A stretch of 64,000 bases of DNA from Mycobacterium pinniadriaticum (GCF_026242045.1 NZ_JAPJDO010000014.1:62001-126000), one strand, 5' to 3'; positions 27,420-36,908 are shown, counted from the stretch's first letter. Translations and numbers: made by a program. The notes: generated from the letters alone by a model not told the origin.

Positions 27420-27420
27420 C

Positions 27421-30399
27421 CTAGATATGCCCGTCGAGCGCATAGGTGACCGCCTCGTCGAGGCTCATGGCGCCTCCTTCGTTGTGCGCGCCGGTGAATT
27501 CGTCGCAGCCGAGTGCTTCGCGGGCACGGCGCTCACAGTCGGCGTGCAGGTCCTGTAGGCGGGGAAGTGGAACCGCGACACTGCCGACCGCTCGGGCAAG
27601 CGCGTCAGCGGCCCCCATCATCACGGTGGCAGCACGCAGCTCTTCCCGTCGCGCGGCTATCCAGGCCAGACCCTCCAGACAACCGGCGGCGTTGCGTTGA
27701 TCGTCGATTTGTTGCGCAAACCGCAGGCCCTCCTGTAGTAACTCCTCGGCCTGTCCGGTCCTACCGTGCTGCAACCAGCGGATTCCCAACTCCCACAGCG
27801 CATATGACCGATAGATCTTCTCGCCTCGAGATGTCGCCAGGGCGAGCGCCTTCTCCTGCCAGCTGAGCGCGCGCCGGGTGTCGCCGGCAAATTCCAGGGC
27901 CCAGCCGAGTAGGAGCATCGCATTGACCTGCATATTGGGGTCGTCGCTGGCTTTCAGCGCTTCTTCCAGATGGGTTGTGGCACTGTGGAAGTCGCCACGC
28001 ATGATCGCCTCGATGCCATCGGCCATCGAAACTCCTGCGTGCGCGACCGGATCATCGGTCTTCTCCACCAGCGCTCGCGCCTCCGCTGCCCGAGCCGCTC
28101 CCCCGGACAAGTCGCCGTACAGCGGCATGATCAGCGCAGAGCTGAACAATGCCTGCACCCGATCACGGGTCGGCTCCCGCGGTGCACGATCTAACGCGCG
28201 ATCTGTCCAGTGCCGCGCCTCGCGCAGCATTCCGCGGCACAGCCAAAAGGGTTGTAGCGCGGCGGCGGTCCCAAGCGCTGTCGTCCCGTCCTCAGACAGA
28301 CTGAACTCCAGCGCCTCTCGGATGTTCGGCATTTCCCGCCGTATGCGGTCCAGCCAGTCCAGTTGGCGTGGGCTGAACCACCCGTCGAATGCATCGCGTG
28401 CCAGCCGCTGATACCACTCGGCGTGCCGAAGCCGCAGATCCCGGTAGTCGGCGTTCTGCTCGATCTGGAATCTGCCGTATTCCCGCAGCGTCTCGAGCAG
28501 CCGAAATCGGACGACATTGTTGGATTCGGTCCGGATCAGGATCGACTTGTCGACAAGAGCCGTCACCAAGTCCAAGAACTCGTCTTCGTCCACGTCGGCG
28601 CCGCAGACGTATTGCGCCGCTTCGAGTTCGAAAACACCGGCGAAGACCGAAAGTCGTCCCCACAGCCGCTGCTCGGCGGGAGTGCACAGGTCGTAGCTCC
28701 ACGCCACCGTCCAACTGAGCGCCTGCTGACGTCTGGGTGCTCCGCGGCTGCCGTGCGTCAACACCCGGTACCGATCGGCGAGGCGTTCCAGCAGTTGGTC
28801 GAGGGACATGGCACGAAGCCTCGCCGCCGCCAGCTCGATCGCCAGCGGCAGTCCCTCCAGCCGGGACACGATGCCCGCGACCATCGTCTTGTTGTCCTCC
28901 GTGAGGTGAAACTCCTGCACCGCAGCAGCCGCCCGCTCACAGAACAGAGCGATCGCGTCGAACTCGCCCAGGGAATCGATTCTGGGGATCCTTTCGATGT
29001 CGGGAAACGCCAGTGGCGCAACTACTTCGACGGCCTCGCCGTAGACACCGAGACGCTCGCGGCTGGTCGCCAGGACCCGCAGGTGGGGGCACTCCCTCAA
29101 CAGTTCCTCGGTCAGCCGCGCCACGTCGGCGACAAGCTGTTCGCAGTTGTCGAGCACCAGAAGCAGCCGGCGCGGGGCCAGGAAGTCGACGAGGACGTCA
29201 TGTAACGGTCTGGCCGCCTCGTCGCGCAGGCCCAGCCCCGCGGCGACCACGTCGACCAGCAGTGAGCCGTCACGCAATTCACCCATCTCGATCATCCGTA
29301 CGCCATCGGGGAAGTCGCCCTGGGCCTGGGCCTGGGCCGCCGCCCGCCGCGCCAGCCGCGTCTTGCCGACTCCGCCGAGCCCGATCAGCGTCACCATCCG
29401 CGAGGACGCCAACAGCCTTGCCAGCTGGCCCAATTCGACGTCACGTCCGATGAAACTGGTGATCTCGGCCGGCAGACTCCCGTGTACCCGGCGGGCTCGG
29501 GCGGGTTGCTTGTCGGCCCGATGTCCATCGGCGGAATCCTGGTCGCCGTCCCGCAAGGCCATCTCGTCGACCGGAAAGCCGTAGGCTGCCTGCACCCGTT
29601 GCAGCTCCTCGCCCAGCGCGACGACGGACGGACGATCAGCGGGATTGCGCGACATCGCCTTCTCGACGACGGCGGCGACATCGGCGGGGACACCGCGGTC
29701 CCGCAGATCAGGTACCGGATCGCCGGCGATGCGCAGGAACTGTGCGACGATCTGCTCATCGGCGTGGCGTTCGAACGCTGCGTGACCAGTCAGCATCGCG
29801 AATAGGCTGGCGCCCAGTCCATAGACGTCCGAGGCTTGGTTGGGGGGATCGCCGGCCAGGATCTCAGGCGCGATGAATGCCGGTGACCCGCTGATGTTGC
29901 CTGCCGCGGTCTGGAATCCCCCGGCGATGTGCGCGATGCCGAAGTCGCTCAACGCCGGCTGGCCGTAGGCGGTCAGCAATATGTTCGCCGGCTTGACGTC
30001 GCGGTGCAGGATGCCGAGGCGGTGAGCTGACTCCAGCGCACCCGCCATCTTCACGCCGACCCGCAGCGCTTCGTCGAGCGGCAACAGACCCAGCCGTTTG
30101 ATCCGGTCCTCCAGCGACCCCTGTGCGTGGTACTGCATCACCAGGTACGGATGGTCGCCGGCGGTCTCGCCGACCTCCAGCACCCCGACGATGTTCGGGT
30201 GCCCCGTCAGCTTCGCCATCGCGCGCTGCTCGCGCAAGAACCGCTCGCGGTCCTCCTGCAGGTCGGCGGTGAGCACCTTGACCGCGACGATGCGCCCTAG
30301 CGCCACCTCGGTGCACCGGAACACGATGCCGAAGCCGCCACGGCCGATCTCGTCGATATCGTCGAATCCGGCGGCGCCCAATTGCCCCTCGATCGACAA
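27421..30399 (-). CDS. PknK-like Ser/Thr kinase fused to NB-ARC ATPase and TPR region
   Basis: A 992-residue signalling protein. Residues ~12-270 are a eukaryotic-type kinase: GRGGFG loop, Lys41 in VAVKVL, catalytic HRDVKPAN (His132), DFG, SPAFIAPE. From ~320 is a STAND/NB-ARC ATPase with GLGGVGKTRLA (Lys346), LLLVLDNCEQ and ATSRERL. A TPR-like helical C-terminal half follows (repeated ALxxxxGD patterns). The order matches PknK of M. tuberculosis, whose ATPase part resembles MalT/AfsR regulators. No C-terminal LuxR HTH is visible and the protein is ~100 residues shorter than PknK. The start is a TTG; no ATG/GTG fits upstream before the fadD remnant's stop, so the start is uncertain. Confidence 0.85.
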   Translation of the reverse strand: MSIEGQLGAAGFDDIDEIGRGGFGIVFRCTEVALGRIVAVKVLTADLQEDRERFLREQRAMAKLTGHPNIVGVLEVGETAGDHPYLVMQYHAQGSLEDRIKRLGLLPLDEALRVGVKMAGALESAHRLGILHRDVKPANILLTAYGQPALSDFGIAHIAGGFQTAAGNISGSPAFIAPEILAGDPPNQASDVYGLGASLFAMLTGHAAFERHADEQIVAQFLRIAGDPVPDLRDRGVPADVAAVVEKAMSRNPADRPSVVALGEELQRVQAAYGFPVDEMALRDGDQDSADGHRADKQPARARRVHGSLPAEITSFIGRDVELGQLARLLASSRMVTLIGLGGVGKTRLARRAAAQAQAQGDFPDGVRMIEMGELRDGSLLVDVVAAGLGLRDEAARPLHDVLVDFLAPRRLLLVLDNCEQLVADVARLTEELLRECPHLRVLATSRERLGVYGEAVEVVAPLAFPDIERIPRIDSLGEFDAIALFCERAAAAVQEFHLTEDNKTMVAGIVSRLEGLPLAIELAAARLRAMSLDQLLERLADRYRVLTHGSRGAPRRQQALSWTVAWSYDLCTPAEQRLWGRLSVFAGVFELEAAQYVCGADVDEDEFLDLVTALVDKSILIRTESNNVVRFRLLETLREYGRFQIEQNADYRDLRLRHAEWYQRLARDAFDGWFSPRQLDWLDRIRREMPNIREALEFSLSEDGTTALGTAAALQPFWLCRGMLREARHWTDRALDRAPREPTRDRVQALFSSALIMPLYGDLSGGAARAAEARALVEKTDDPVAHAGVSMADGIEAIMRGDFHSATTHLEEALKASDDPNMQVNAMLLLGWALEFAGDTRRALSWQEKALALATSRGEKIYRSYALWELGIRWLQHGRTGQAEELLQEGLRFAQQIDDQRNAAGCLEGLAWIAARREELRAATVMMGAADALARAVGSVAVPLPRLQDLHADCERRAREALGCDEFTGAHNEGGAMSLDEAVTYALDGHI

Positions 30400-30502
30400 G
30401 CCGAGGTCCGCTTGCGTCCGGAACGGATCGCTGTCCTTCTCGCCTCCGGCGCGAACATCGGCCTCTTCGGGGTGCTGTCCCGAAGATTGTGATAACCCGA
30501 TG

Positions 30503-30790
30503 TCACGCGCTGACGAGATGGGACTTCAACTCCCTACGCAGGATCTTGCCCACCGCATTGCGGGGCAGTTCGTCGAGGAACACGATTTCGCGCGGGCACC
30601 TTGTAGCTTGCGAGTTGTTCCCGGACGTGTTGCCTGAGCATGTCGGCGGTGGCCGACGCCGTGGGCTTGAGTACCACGAAGGCTACCCATCCGCAGATGC
30701 TTGTCCGGGCGCAAGCCGACCACCGGCCGCGCGTTCCTCAGCGCCCGGACGGCCTCGCGGACGTGGGCTGCGCGTTTGGAGGGTGTGGCC
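30503..30790 (-). pseudogene. Acyl-CoA synthetase (FadD) C-terminal remnant
   Basis: Reading leftward, pieces of a FadD C-terminal domain appear in successive frames: AFVVLKPTASATADMLRQ, then VREQLASYKVP. After a one-base shift comes REIVFLDELPRNAVGKILRR, then ELKSHLVSA and a TGA at 30503-30505. The GKILRREL lysine motif of the adenylate-forming family is intact, but about 450 upstream residues are absent. This is a decayed gene tail. It ends ~100 bases before the kinase-regulator start. Confidence 0.75.
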
Positions 30791-31034
30791 TGCGGTGACC
30801 TAGCGGCACTCACCCTAGGATCGGGAGGTGGTGTTGGGCGGCCGAATGGTCCAACGTGGACTGCGCCGCCCTGCGCACCCGGGTGTCGACCTCGGCGCGG
30901 AGCCTCCACGAAATTGACGCCTGCGTCGAGTGGACGTGTCCACCTCGGCTAGCCTGGTATGAGAAGCGTCACACCCAGGCGTGTTTTCGCAGGTGGAATA
31001 CCGTTCCAGCACGCCGGCTGGGAAGGGCTGAGAC
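30791..31034. other. Non-coding gap with a small palindrome
   Basis: I see no gene between the fadD remnant and the esterase ATG. The stretch holds GTGGAC-GT-GTCCAC at 30930-30943, a 14-base palindrome about 90 bases before the esterase start that could be an operator. GGAAGG at 31021-31026 is the esterase ribosome site. Confidence 0.5.
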
Positions 31035-32271
31035 ATGGAATCCAAGCGGTCGACCGCTGCAGCGATCGGGCACGAGCCGCCGTCGCGGACGAAATGGTGG
31101 AAATTCCTCAACCCGACCCCCCTCGTCCTGGGAATCACCGAGGCTTGTTCTGCCCTTCCGCTCGTGGGTAAGCGTTTCGAGACGCTCGGCGGGGTAGCCG
31201 CGATGGCGTTGTGGGGCTGCCGGGTGGCCCCTGAGATGGTTTCCTACCTGGTGAGTGGAAAGCTGCCCACCGGCGAGCCGAAACCACGCCAGGAGGACCT
31301 GCCGCCGGCCCACGAGGTCAGCGCGCAAGCGCTGCAGGGAGTGGTGTCAGCAGAGCGGTTGGACGTCGACTGGCCCGGGCCGGACCGGCTCCCACCGGTG
31401 CTCAGGTACCGCGGGAAGCGTCAGCAGTACCTGCACAGATCCTCGGTCAGCTATGGCAGCGCGCCGGGGCAGCTGCTGGAAATCTGGCGGCGCGACGACT
31501 TGCCGGCACAGCCCGCGCCGGTTCTGGTCTACGTACCCGGCGGCGGATGGGTACACGGCAAGCGGATGCTGCAGGGTCATGCGCTGATGTCGCACCTTGC
31601 CGAGCGGGGCTGGATATGTCTGGCGATTGACTACCGGGTGTCTCCGCACCATCGCTGGCCGCGGCATGTCGCCGACGTGAAAGCCGCGGTCGCCTGGGCT
31701 CGTGCCAACATCGCGGAGTTCGGCGGCAATCCCGACTTCGTCGCCGTCGCGGGGTCGTCCGCCGGGGGGGCACCTGGCCGCCCTGACCGGCCTCACCCAC
31801 GACGACCAGGACTTTCATCTTGACCTGCCACCCCAGGCGGACACCACGGTGGACGCCGTGGTGAGTATCTACGGTCGGTACGACTGGGCCGACCGGTCAA
31901 CTCCCGAGCGTGATCGGTTCGTCGAATTCCTCGAACACGTCGTCGTCAGGAAGCGGCAGGCGCACGATCCGCATGTCTTCCGCAAGGCGTCGCCGATTGC
32001 CCGGGTGCGCCCCGATGCCCCGCCGTTCCTCATCGTGCACGGGAGCTGTGACACGGTGATTCCGGTGGCACAGGCGCGAGATTTCAACGACCGGCTCCGC
32101 GACGTGTCGCAGTCGACGGTCGGCTATCTGGAAGTGCCCGGAGCCCAACACGGCTTCGATATGACCGACGGCGCGCGCACCGACTCGGTGATGACGGCGA
32201 TTGGGATCTTCCTCGACGAGATCCACGAGAGGGCGAGCGCCGGGGTCGCCAGGACCGCCAAGGGAAGGTAG
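31035..32271 (+). pseudogene. Alpha/beta-hydrolase (HSL-type esterase), frameshifted in a G7 run
   Basis: Two frames join into one 411-residue esterase of the hormone-sensitive-lipase/LipM-like kind. The N-terminal membrane-associated segment is followed by the oxyanion motif YVPGGGWVHG (PGGG instead of HGGG) and DYRVSPHHRWPRHVADVKAA. The nucleophile elbow GSSAGG is split at 31764-31770: seven G where six keep the frame. Downstream, HLAALTGL, the Asp region FLIVHGSCDTVIP and the His in GAQHGFD are intact. With the extra G, translation stops at 31823 with no acid/His residues. This could be a sequencing error in a homopolymer, a recent mutation, or a slippage site. Confidence 0.82.
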
Positions 32272-32302
32272 GCAGTTACGCCGTCGAGCGATACTGAGAC
32301 CG

Positions 32303-33121
32303 TCACCCCAGAATGGGGAAGCGGCGCCGGGCCGCAAGGCCATCCAACGCGGACTGCATCACCGTGCGAACGTACGTGTCCACGTCGGTGACATCGGGTT
32401 CCTTGCCGAACCGTGCGGTGATGTCGATCGGCGCCAGCATCTGAGTGATGATCTTGGAGGGAAACGGCAGGTTCACCGTCCCCACACTCAACCCGAACGG
32501 GAAGCCGAACGACACCGGCATCTGCTCGAGGCGGATCAGCCGTTGCAGCCCCAGCGATTTCGCCAGCCAGGTACCGCGGGTCAGGTACAACTGTGTCTCC
32601 TGCCCGCCGATGGACACCACCGGAACGATCGGCACGCCGGCTTCGAGCGCGATCGTGACGTAGCCGGTATGGCCGGCGAAATCGATCGTGCTCTGTTCCC
32701 AGGTAGGCCGTGCCGCATCATGGGCCGCGCCGGGAAAAACCATGACCGCGGCACCCGAACGCAGCGCCTTGCCGGCGTTGTCGCGGCTGGCCCGAAGCAT
32801 GCCCATCCGCATCAGGGTCCCGGTGGCCGGCCCGCGGAACAGAACATCGTGACCGAGGACATACAGCCTCCGCTCGTATCCGAACTTCTCGAAGAAGTCG
32901 ACCCAGAGGACCGGCGCGTCCCAGGCGTACGGGAGCCCGGAATGGTTCGACACGATCAGCGCCGCACCAGAGGGAAACGTCTCCAACCCGCGCACTTGGG
33001 AACGAAACCAGATCTTGCACACCGGCCGCGCGAGGCTGACCATCCGCTGCATCATCGCCGGATCCCAGTCGCCGGTGAAGTCTCCCGGACGGGCGATCGT
33101 TTCATCTTTGTCGTTCACCAC
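32303..33121 (-). CDS. Lysophospholipid acyltransferase-like protein
   Basis: A 272-residue PlsC-fold protein. It has LIVSNHSGLPYAWDAP (acceptor His and Asp, with a longer spacing than the usual HxxxxD), VMVFPGAAHDAARPTW (the glycerophosphate-binding FPEG-like block) and VPIVPVVSIGGQETQLYL. Mycobacteria have several such membrane-bound acyltransferases near lipid genes. A GTG start at 33121, eight bases after GAGGAGAGG, is chosen over the adjacent GTG at 33118. It is convergent with the esterase. Confidence 0.82.
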   Translation of the reverse strand: MVNDKDETIARPGDFTGDWDPAMMQRMVSLARPVCKIWFRSQVRGLETFPSGAALIVSNHSGLPYAWDAPVLWVDFFEKFGYERRLYVLGHDVLFRGPATGTLMRMGMLRASRDNAGKALRSGAAVMVFPGAAHDAARPTWEQSTIDFAGHTGYVTIALEAGVPIVPVVSIGGQETQLYLTRGTWLAKSLGLQRLIRLEQMPVSFGFPFGLSVGTVNLPFPSKIITQMLAPIDITARFGKEPDVTDVDTYVRTVMQSALDGLAARRRFPILG

Positions 33122-33296
33122 GGACCTCTCCTCGTCTGGCCGATTCGGTGTCCAATACGGACGCCTGTGGAGACCCGTGGAACTGCCGATGAACGACCCG
33201 CCATCCGATAGCGTAGTTGTGAGCCACATCCCGGATTACGTGTTTTCCGCAGGCGGGCCGGAAGCGCGACTATCCCGGCCGAGGAGACGGTCAACC

Positions 33297-33725
33297 ATGA
33301 AACTCCAGCAAGAGGCAGACGCCACGATCCGGCTGTCGGGCAGCGACACCCACGTTCATCCTCGACGAGCCGATCGAGCCGCAGCACATACTGAAGATCG
33401 CGGTCTTCGACGAGGCGTCCAGCCAGCAGCAGTATCGGCGCGAATTGCCGCGGCGGCTGAACACCATCCGGCAGGGACGTGCAGCAGCGCGCGGGAGTGC
33501 GCCGGTTCCCCGCTCGCCGTCGATGCTGCGGGACCAGCCGAAGCTGGTGTCAACATCACCGTCTGGAGCTATGCCGGCATGCTCAATTTCGCGGTGTACG
33601 GCTGCGTGAGAACCCTGCCCGATGCCGATTTGTTCACCCAGCGAATCCAGGCCGCGTTCGACGAATTACCTTCAGCGACAGGCATTTCAAATCCGAGTGT
33701 GGTTGAGAGCCCGCAACGTGCATGA
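33297..33725 (+). pseudogene. Wax ester synthase/DGAT remnant with internal deletion
   Basis: The start (ATG after GAGGAGACGG) encodes MKLQQEADATIRLSGSD. After a frame change FILDEPIEPQHILKIAVFD resembles the N-terminal strand of WS/DGAT proteins. The middle ~300 residues, including HHxxxDG, are missing. The end, from GVNITVWSYAGMLNFAVYG to DADLFTQRIQAAFDELPSA, is the standard C-terminal domain. The gene has therefore lost its catalytic core and at least one frame. An intact relative lies at 37004. Confidence 0.75.
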
Positions 33726-33794
33726 CCGTCCGATGCCACGCCGTGATCGTCGCCATCACATTGCAGACGCTGTTGATCCCGCGGTCGTGACGCG

Positions 33795-35192
33795 GTGACC
33801 GGGCCGGTCGCCGCGCACGCTCCGGGCGAGCCGAAACTTCTGCTCGGTGCCTACGACATTGCCAGCCTCGGTTACACCGATGACGAGTACTTCGTCTCGG
33901 GATCGGCGTCCGCCTTCGCCTCCGTCGCCGAACTCGGTGCCGATGGTCGTTGGGAGGCGATACCTTCGGGTTCGGCCGACTACACCACCCGGATAGTCGT
34001 CTTGAAGCCGTCGGATCCGGCGAGGTTCAACGGAACAGTCGTCGTCGAATGGCTGAACGTCAGCGGAGGCATCGACGCTCCCGCCGTCTGGTTCATGGCG
34101 CACCGCGAATTGGTTCGCCGGGGCTATGCCTATGTCGCGGTCTCAGCGCAGCAGGTCGGGATCGAAGGTGGCGCGAGCCTCGGTATGGACATGTCGCTGA
34201 AGAAGCAGGATCCCGAACGCTACTGGCGTCTGAACCACCCGGAAGACGCCTACGCCTACGACATCTTCTCTCAGGCCGGCCAGCTGGTGCGTGGCGCGAG
34301 GAGCTCTGAAGTCCTGGGTCCACTGAAACCGGAATACGTCGTGGCCGTTGGTGAATCGCAATCAGCGATGTTCTTGACCACTTACGTCAACGCCATCGAT
34401 CCGATCGCACAGGTCTATGACGGGTTCTTGATCCACTCCCGATTCGGGCCCGCCGCACCGCTGGACGGCACGTCCATATTCGCCCAGCCGGAAGCCGCCG
34501 CACCCCGAGCCGTCAAGTTTCGCGACGGTCTGCGCGTCCCGCTGATGACAGTTCTCACCGAAACCGATGTCGTCGGTGGCCTGCGGCCGGGCTACCACCT
34601 GGCGAGGCAACCCGACACCGAACGGCTACGGACCTGGGAGATCCCCGGCACCGCTCATGCCGACAACTACACGATTCAGGTCAGCCGTATCGACAGCGGT
34701 TTCGCACCCCTGCAGGAACTGGTGGCCGCATACGCGCCGACCGACACACTCATGGGTCAGCGGCTACCGCATTTCATCAACTTCGCCCCACAACACCATT
34801 ACGTCCTCCAAGCGGCGATCGCCGGCCTGCATGACTGGATCCGCGACGGCACGGCTCCGGCGACGGCCGCGCCGATGGAGCTTGGCGACACCGACCCGCC
34901 GCGACCGGTCCTGGATGCAAACGGACTCGCGATGGGCGGGGTGCGCACCCCGTGGGTCGACGTACCAATCGCGCGGACGTCGGGGATCGGCTCCGCCGAG
35001 AGCCCGCTGTCGCATCTGTTCGGTTCGGGCGAACCCTTCGACGCTGCCACCCTCACCCGACTCTATCCGGGTGGGGCAACCGAATATCTCGACCGCTTCA
35101 CGACATCGCTCGATGAGGCAATCCGGTCGGGGTTTCTACTGTCGGCCGATCGTGAAGAGATTCTGCAGCTGGCGGCGGCGACGTATCCGTGA
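33795..35192 (+). CDS. Alpha/beta-hydrolase domain protein
   Basis: A 465-residue protein of the large alpha/beta-hydrolase family often paired with lipid catabolism genes. Visible blocks are FNGTVVVEWLNVSGGIDAPA, YAYVAVSAQQVGIEGG, AVGESQSAMFLTTYVNA (nucleophile elbow GESQS) and VLTETDVVG. A late His in IPGTAHADNYT is the likely catalytic histidine. GTG start. No signal peptide. Substrate unknown. Confidence 0.75.
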   Translation: MTGPVAAHAPGEPKLLLGAYDIASLGYTDDEYFVSGSASAFASVAELGADGRWEAIPSGSADYTTRIVVLKPSDPARFNGTVVVEWLNVSGGIDAPAVWFMAHRELVRRGYAYVAVSAQQVGIEGGASLGMDMSLKKQDPERYWRLNHPEDAYAYDIFSQAGQLVRGARSSEVLGPLKPEYVVAVGESQSAMFLTTYVNAIDPIAQVYDGFLIHSRFGPAAPLDGTSIFAQPEAAAPRAVKFRDGLRVPLMTVLTETDVVGGLRPGYHLARQPDTERLRTWEIPGTAHADNYTIQVSRIDSGFAPLQELVAAYAPTDTLMGQRLPHFINFAPQHHYVLQAAIAGLHDWIRDGTAPATAAPMELGDTDPPRPVLDANGLAMGGVRTPWVDVPIARTSGIGSAESPLSHLFGSGEPFDAATLTRLYPGGATEYLDRFTTSLDEAIRSGFLLSADREEILQLAAATYP

Positions 35193-35268
35193 CTTTCGGC
35201 ACTACCCTGCGTCCGGCTAGCGAAGTAGGTTGCGGAGTGTTAGTGGTTCCACGTGCACAGGGGTTGCC

Positions 35269-35793
35269 ATGGTGCTTCGCGCGGTGCTGACCGGAGGAAT
35301 GACCGCAATCGCCATGGTGGCCGCCGCGCCGGGGGCGAAAGCGGCGGAGTTGGCGGTGAGCAGCCCTGCCTTCGCCGACAACACACCCATCCCGGTGGAG
35401 TTCTCCTGTCACGGAGGCAACGTCCCCCCGCCACTGCGCTGGGAGGGCGTGCCGGACGGCGCGGAATCGCTGGCCTTGGTCGTCGACGACCCCGATGCAC
35501 CCAGCGGGCTCTACACGCATTGGGTGGTCACCGGCATACCTCCGTCGACCACCGAAATCGTCGACGGTGGACTGCCCGACGGTGCGCAGGTCAGCCTCAA
35601 CTCCACCGGTAATGCGAACTATCTCGGCCCCTGCCCGCCGGCGGGTACCGGCGTGCACCACTATCGCTTTCAGCTGTACGCGCTGAGCAAGCCGTTGGTG
35701 TTGGCGCCGACAACACCGGTGAGGCAGGCCACCGATGCGATCAGCGGTGCGGCCATCGCCGCGGCCACCACGGTCGGTCTGTTCGGCGGTTGA
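35269..35793 (+). CDS. YbhB/YbcL-type PEBP-family protein, exported
   Basis: A 174-residue protein. The signal peptide (LTGGMTAIAMVAAAPGAKAA) is followed by a phosphatidylethanolamine-binding-protein fold: FSCHGGNVPPPLRWEGVP, VVDDPDAPSGLYTHWVVTGI (DPDAP and HW ligand site), GPCPPAGTGVHHYRFQLYAL. This is the bacterial Raf-kinase-inhibitor-like family, ligand unknown. The ATG at 35269 was chosen because it starts the signal peptide. Confidence 0.85.
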   Translation: MVLRAVLTGGMTAIAMVAAAPGAKAAELAVSSPAFADNTPIPVEFSCHGGNVPPPLRWEGVPDGAESLALVVDDPDAPSGLYTHWVVTGIPPSTTEIVDGGLPDGAQVSLNSTGNANYLGPCPPAGTGVHHYRFQLYALSKPLVLAPTTPVRQATDAISGAAIAAATTVGLFGG

Positions 35794-35817
35794 GGCCACT
35801 TCCCAGGGAGTCAAGAC

Positions 35818-36009
35818 ATGGCGGGCAAGTTCGAGATCACCGAGGACGCGGAGGGCCGGTTCCGGTTCTGGCTCAAGGCCGGCAACGGCGCCATCATCGC
35901 CACTAGCGAGGATTATGAGTCGAAAGCCGGCGTGAAGAACGCCATTGCGTCAGTGAGAAAACATGCCCCCGATGCTGAGGTGGTCGACCTGTCGGATCAC
36001 GCCAACTAG
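35818..36009 (+). CDS. YegP-like (DUF1508) small protein
   Basis: A 63-residue single DUF1508 unit with GRFRFWLKAGNGAIIATSED and YESKAGVKNAIASVRKHAPD. YegP-type proteins are small alpha/beta proteins linked to stress in some bacteria, with function unproven. It lies 24 bases after the PEBP gene and is probably cotranscribed. Confidence 0.85.
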   Translation: MAGKFEITEDAEGRFRFWLKAGNGAIIATSEDYESKAGVKNAIASVRKHAPDAEVVDLSDHAN

Positions 36010-36128
36010 GTTGACCGGTCGCCCACGCCGGCCGGGACGCCTGCCACAGCCATCGCCACGATCGCGATGACAGCCCGCAGGACGGTGAGCATACGGCGGA
36101 CCCCGACCACCTCCGCGTAGATCAAATT

Positions 36129-36395
36129 TCAGTCGGCCGCCGGGTGTGTGATCGCGTCTTGCACGGCCGTGATTCGGGCGCGTGCGCGCTCGTCGGCGTC
36201 CTTCTGCTCTTCCGCGGTGATCACGATGGCATCCGAGCCGGGATATACCGTCGCTTCGTGGCCGGTGGCAAGCCAGCGCACGACGTAGGGCGGCGAGCCG
36301 TCTTCGGAGTGCACCTCGGTGATGAGTCCACGCTGATCGTGCTGTTCGGTCGTGGTGCCCTTGATCTCTAACCAGTCCCCGACTTTGGCTTTCAT
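36129..36395 (-). CDS. DUF1918 domain protein
   Basis: An 88-residue protein that starts MKAKVGDWLEIKG, with RGLITEVHSEDGSPPYVVRW and ATVYPGSDAIVI. This is the small beta-barrel DUF1918 fold common in actinobacteria, sometimes fused to other domains. The acidic/basic tail EEQKDADERARARI is extra. The start has AAGGAG upstream. Function unknown. Confidence 0.82.
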   Translation of the reverse strand: MKAKVGDWLEIKGTTTEQHDQRGLITEVHSEDGSPPYVVRWLATGHEATVYPGSDAIVITAEEQKDADERARARITAVQDAITHPAAD

Positions 36396-36626
36396 TCCTC
36401 GCTCCTTCGGGTCGGATGAACCCATCATGGGTGTGCTCACCGTCACATCAGCAGAGCAGTCGGTCACCGCCGTTGTGGCCGAAAGTCCATCGCGCCGGCC
36501 GCACCTGCACTGTCGCTGTGAATCAGCGGGATCCATCGCGATTCCCAGCAACCTCACCTACTCTGGCGGTTTGGAGGCCCAGCGCTTCAGCCAGACGCCA
36601 TCGAGAACTCTTGGGGGTTTGTCATC

Positions 36627-36908
36627 ATGTCGACCGCTTCGGCTCGCACACGAGGATTGCTCTACGCGGCAATCGGATTGGTGATCGCGGCGGCCCCGGC
36701 GGTCGCCGTATTCGCCGGCATCGGCGGTGCTCCACCACGGGTGATGGCCCAGTGTCAGGACACCGATACCGAGGACAGCTTCTCGTTGGACTGCGCCCCG
36801 ACCATCATCCCCGACACCAGCGACCAGCTCACCGAGGCCGAAGTGGCCGAGCCGGGCTTCAACGCGCATCCCGGTGGTGGCGGCGGCGGTGGCGGCGGTC
36901 ACCGCTGA
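36627..36908 (+). CDS. Small exported protein of unknown function
   Basis: A 93-residue protein. The N-terminal hydrophobic segment LLYAAIGLVIAAAPAVAVFA is a signal peptide or anchor. A short acidic region with two cysteines (AQCQDTDTEDSFSLDCAPTI) follows, then a glycine run and HR at the end. I do not recognise the family. Nine consecutive glycines make the tail unstructured. Confidence 0.65.
   Translation: MSTASARTRGLLYAAIGLVIAAAPAVAVFAGIGGAPPRVMAQCQDTDTEDSFSLDCAPTIIPDTSDQLTEAEVAEPGFNAHPGGGGGGGGGHR

Noticed and set aside
36006..36092. 28-codon minus-strand ORF (MLTVLRAVIAIVAMAVAG...)
   Set aside because: Hydrophobic and near a DUF1918 gene, but with no ribosome site, too short, and no recognisable relation; probably chance.
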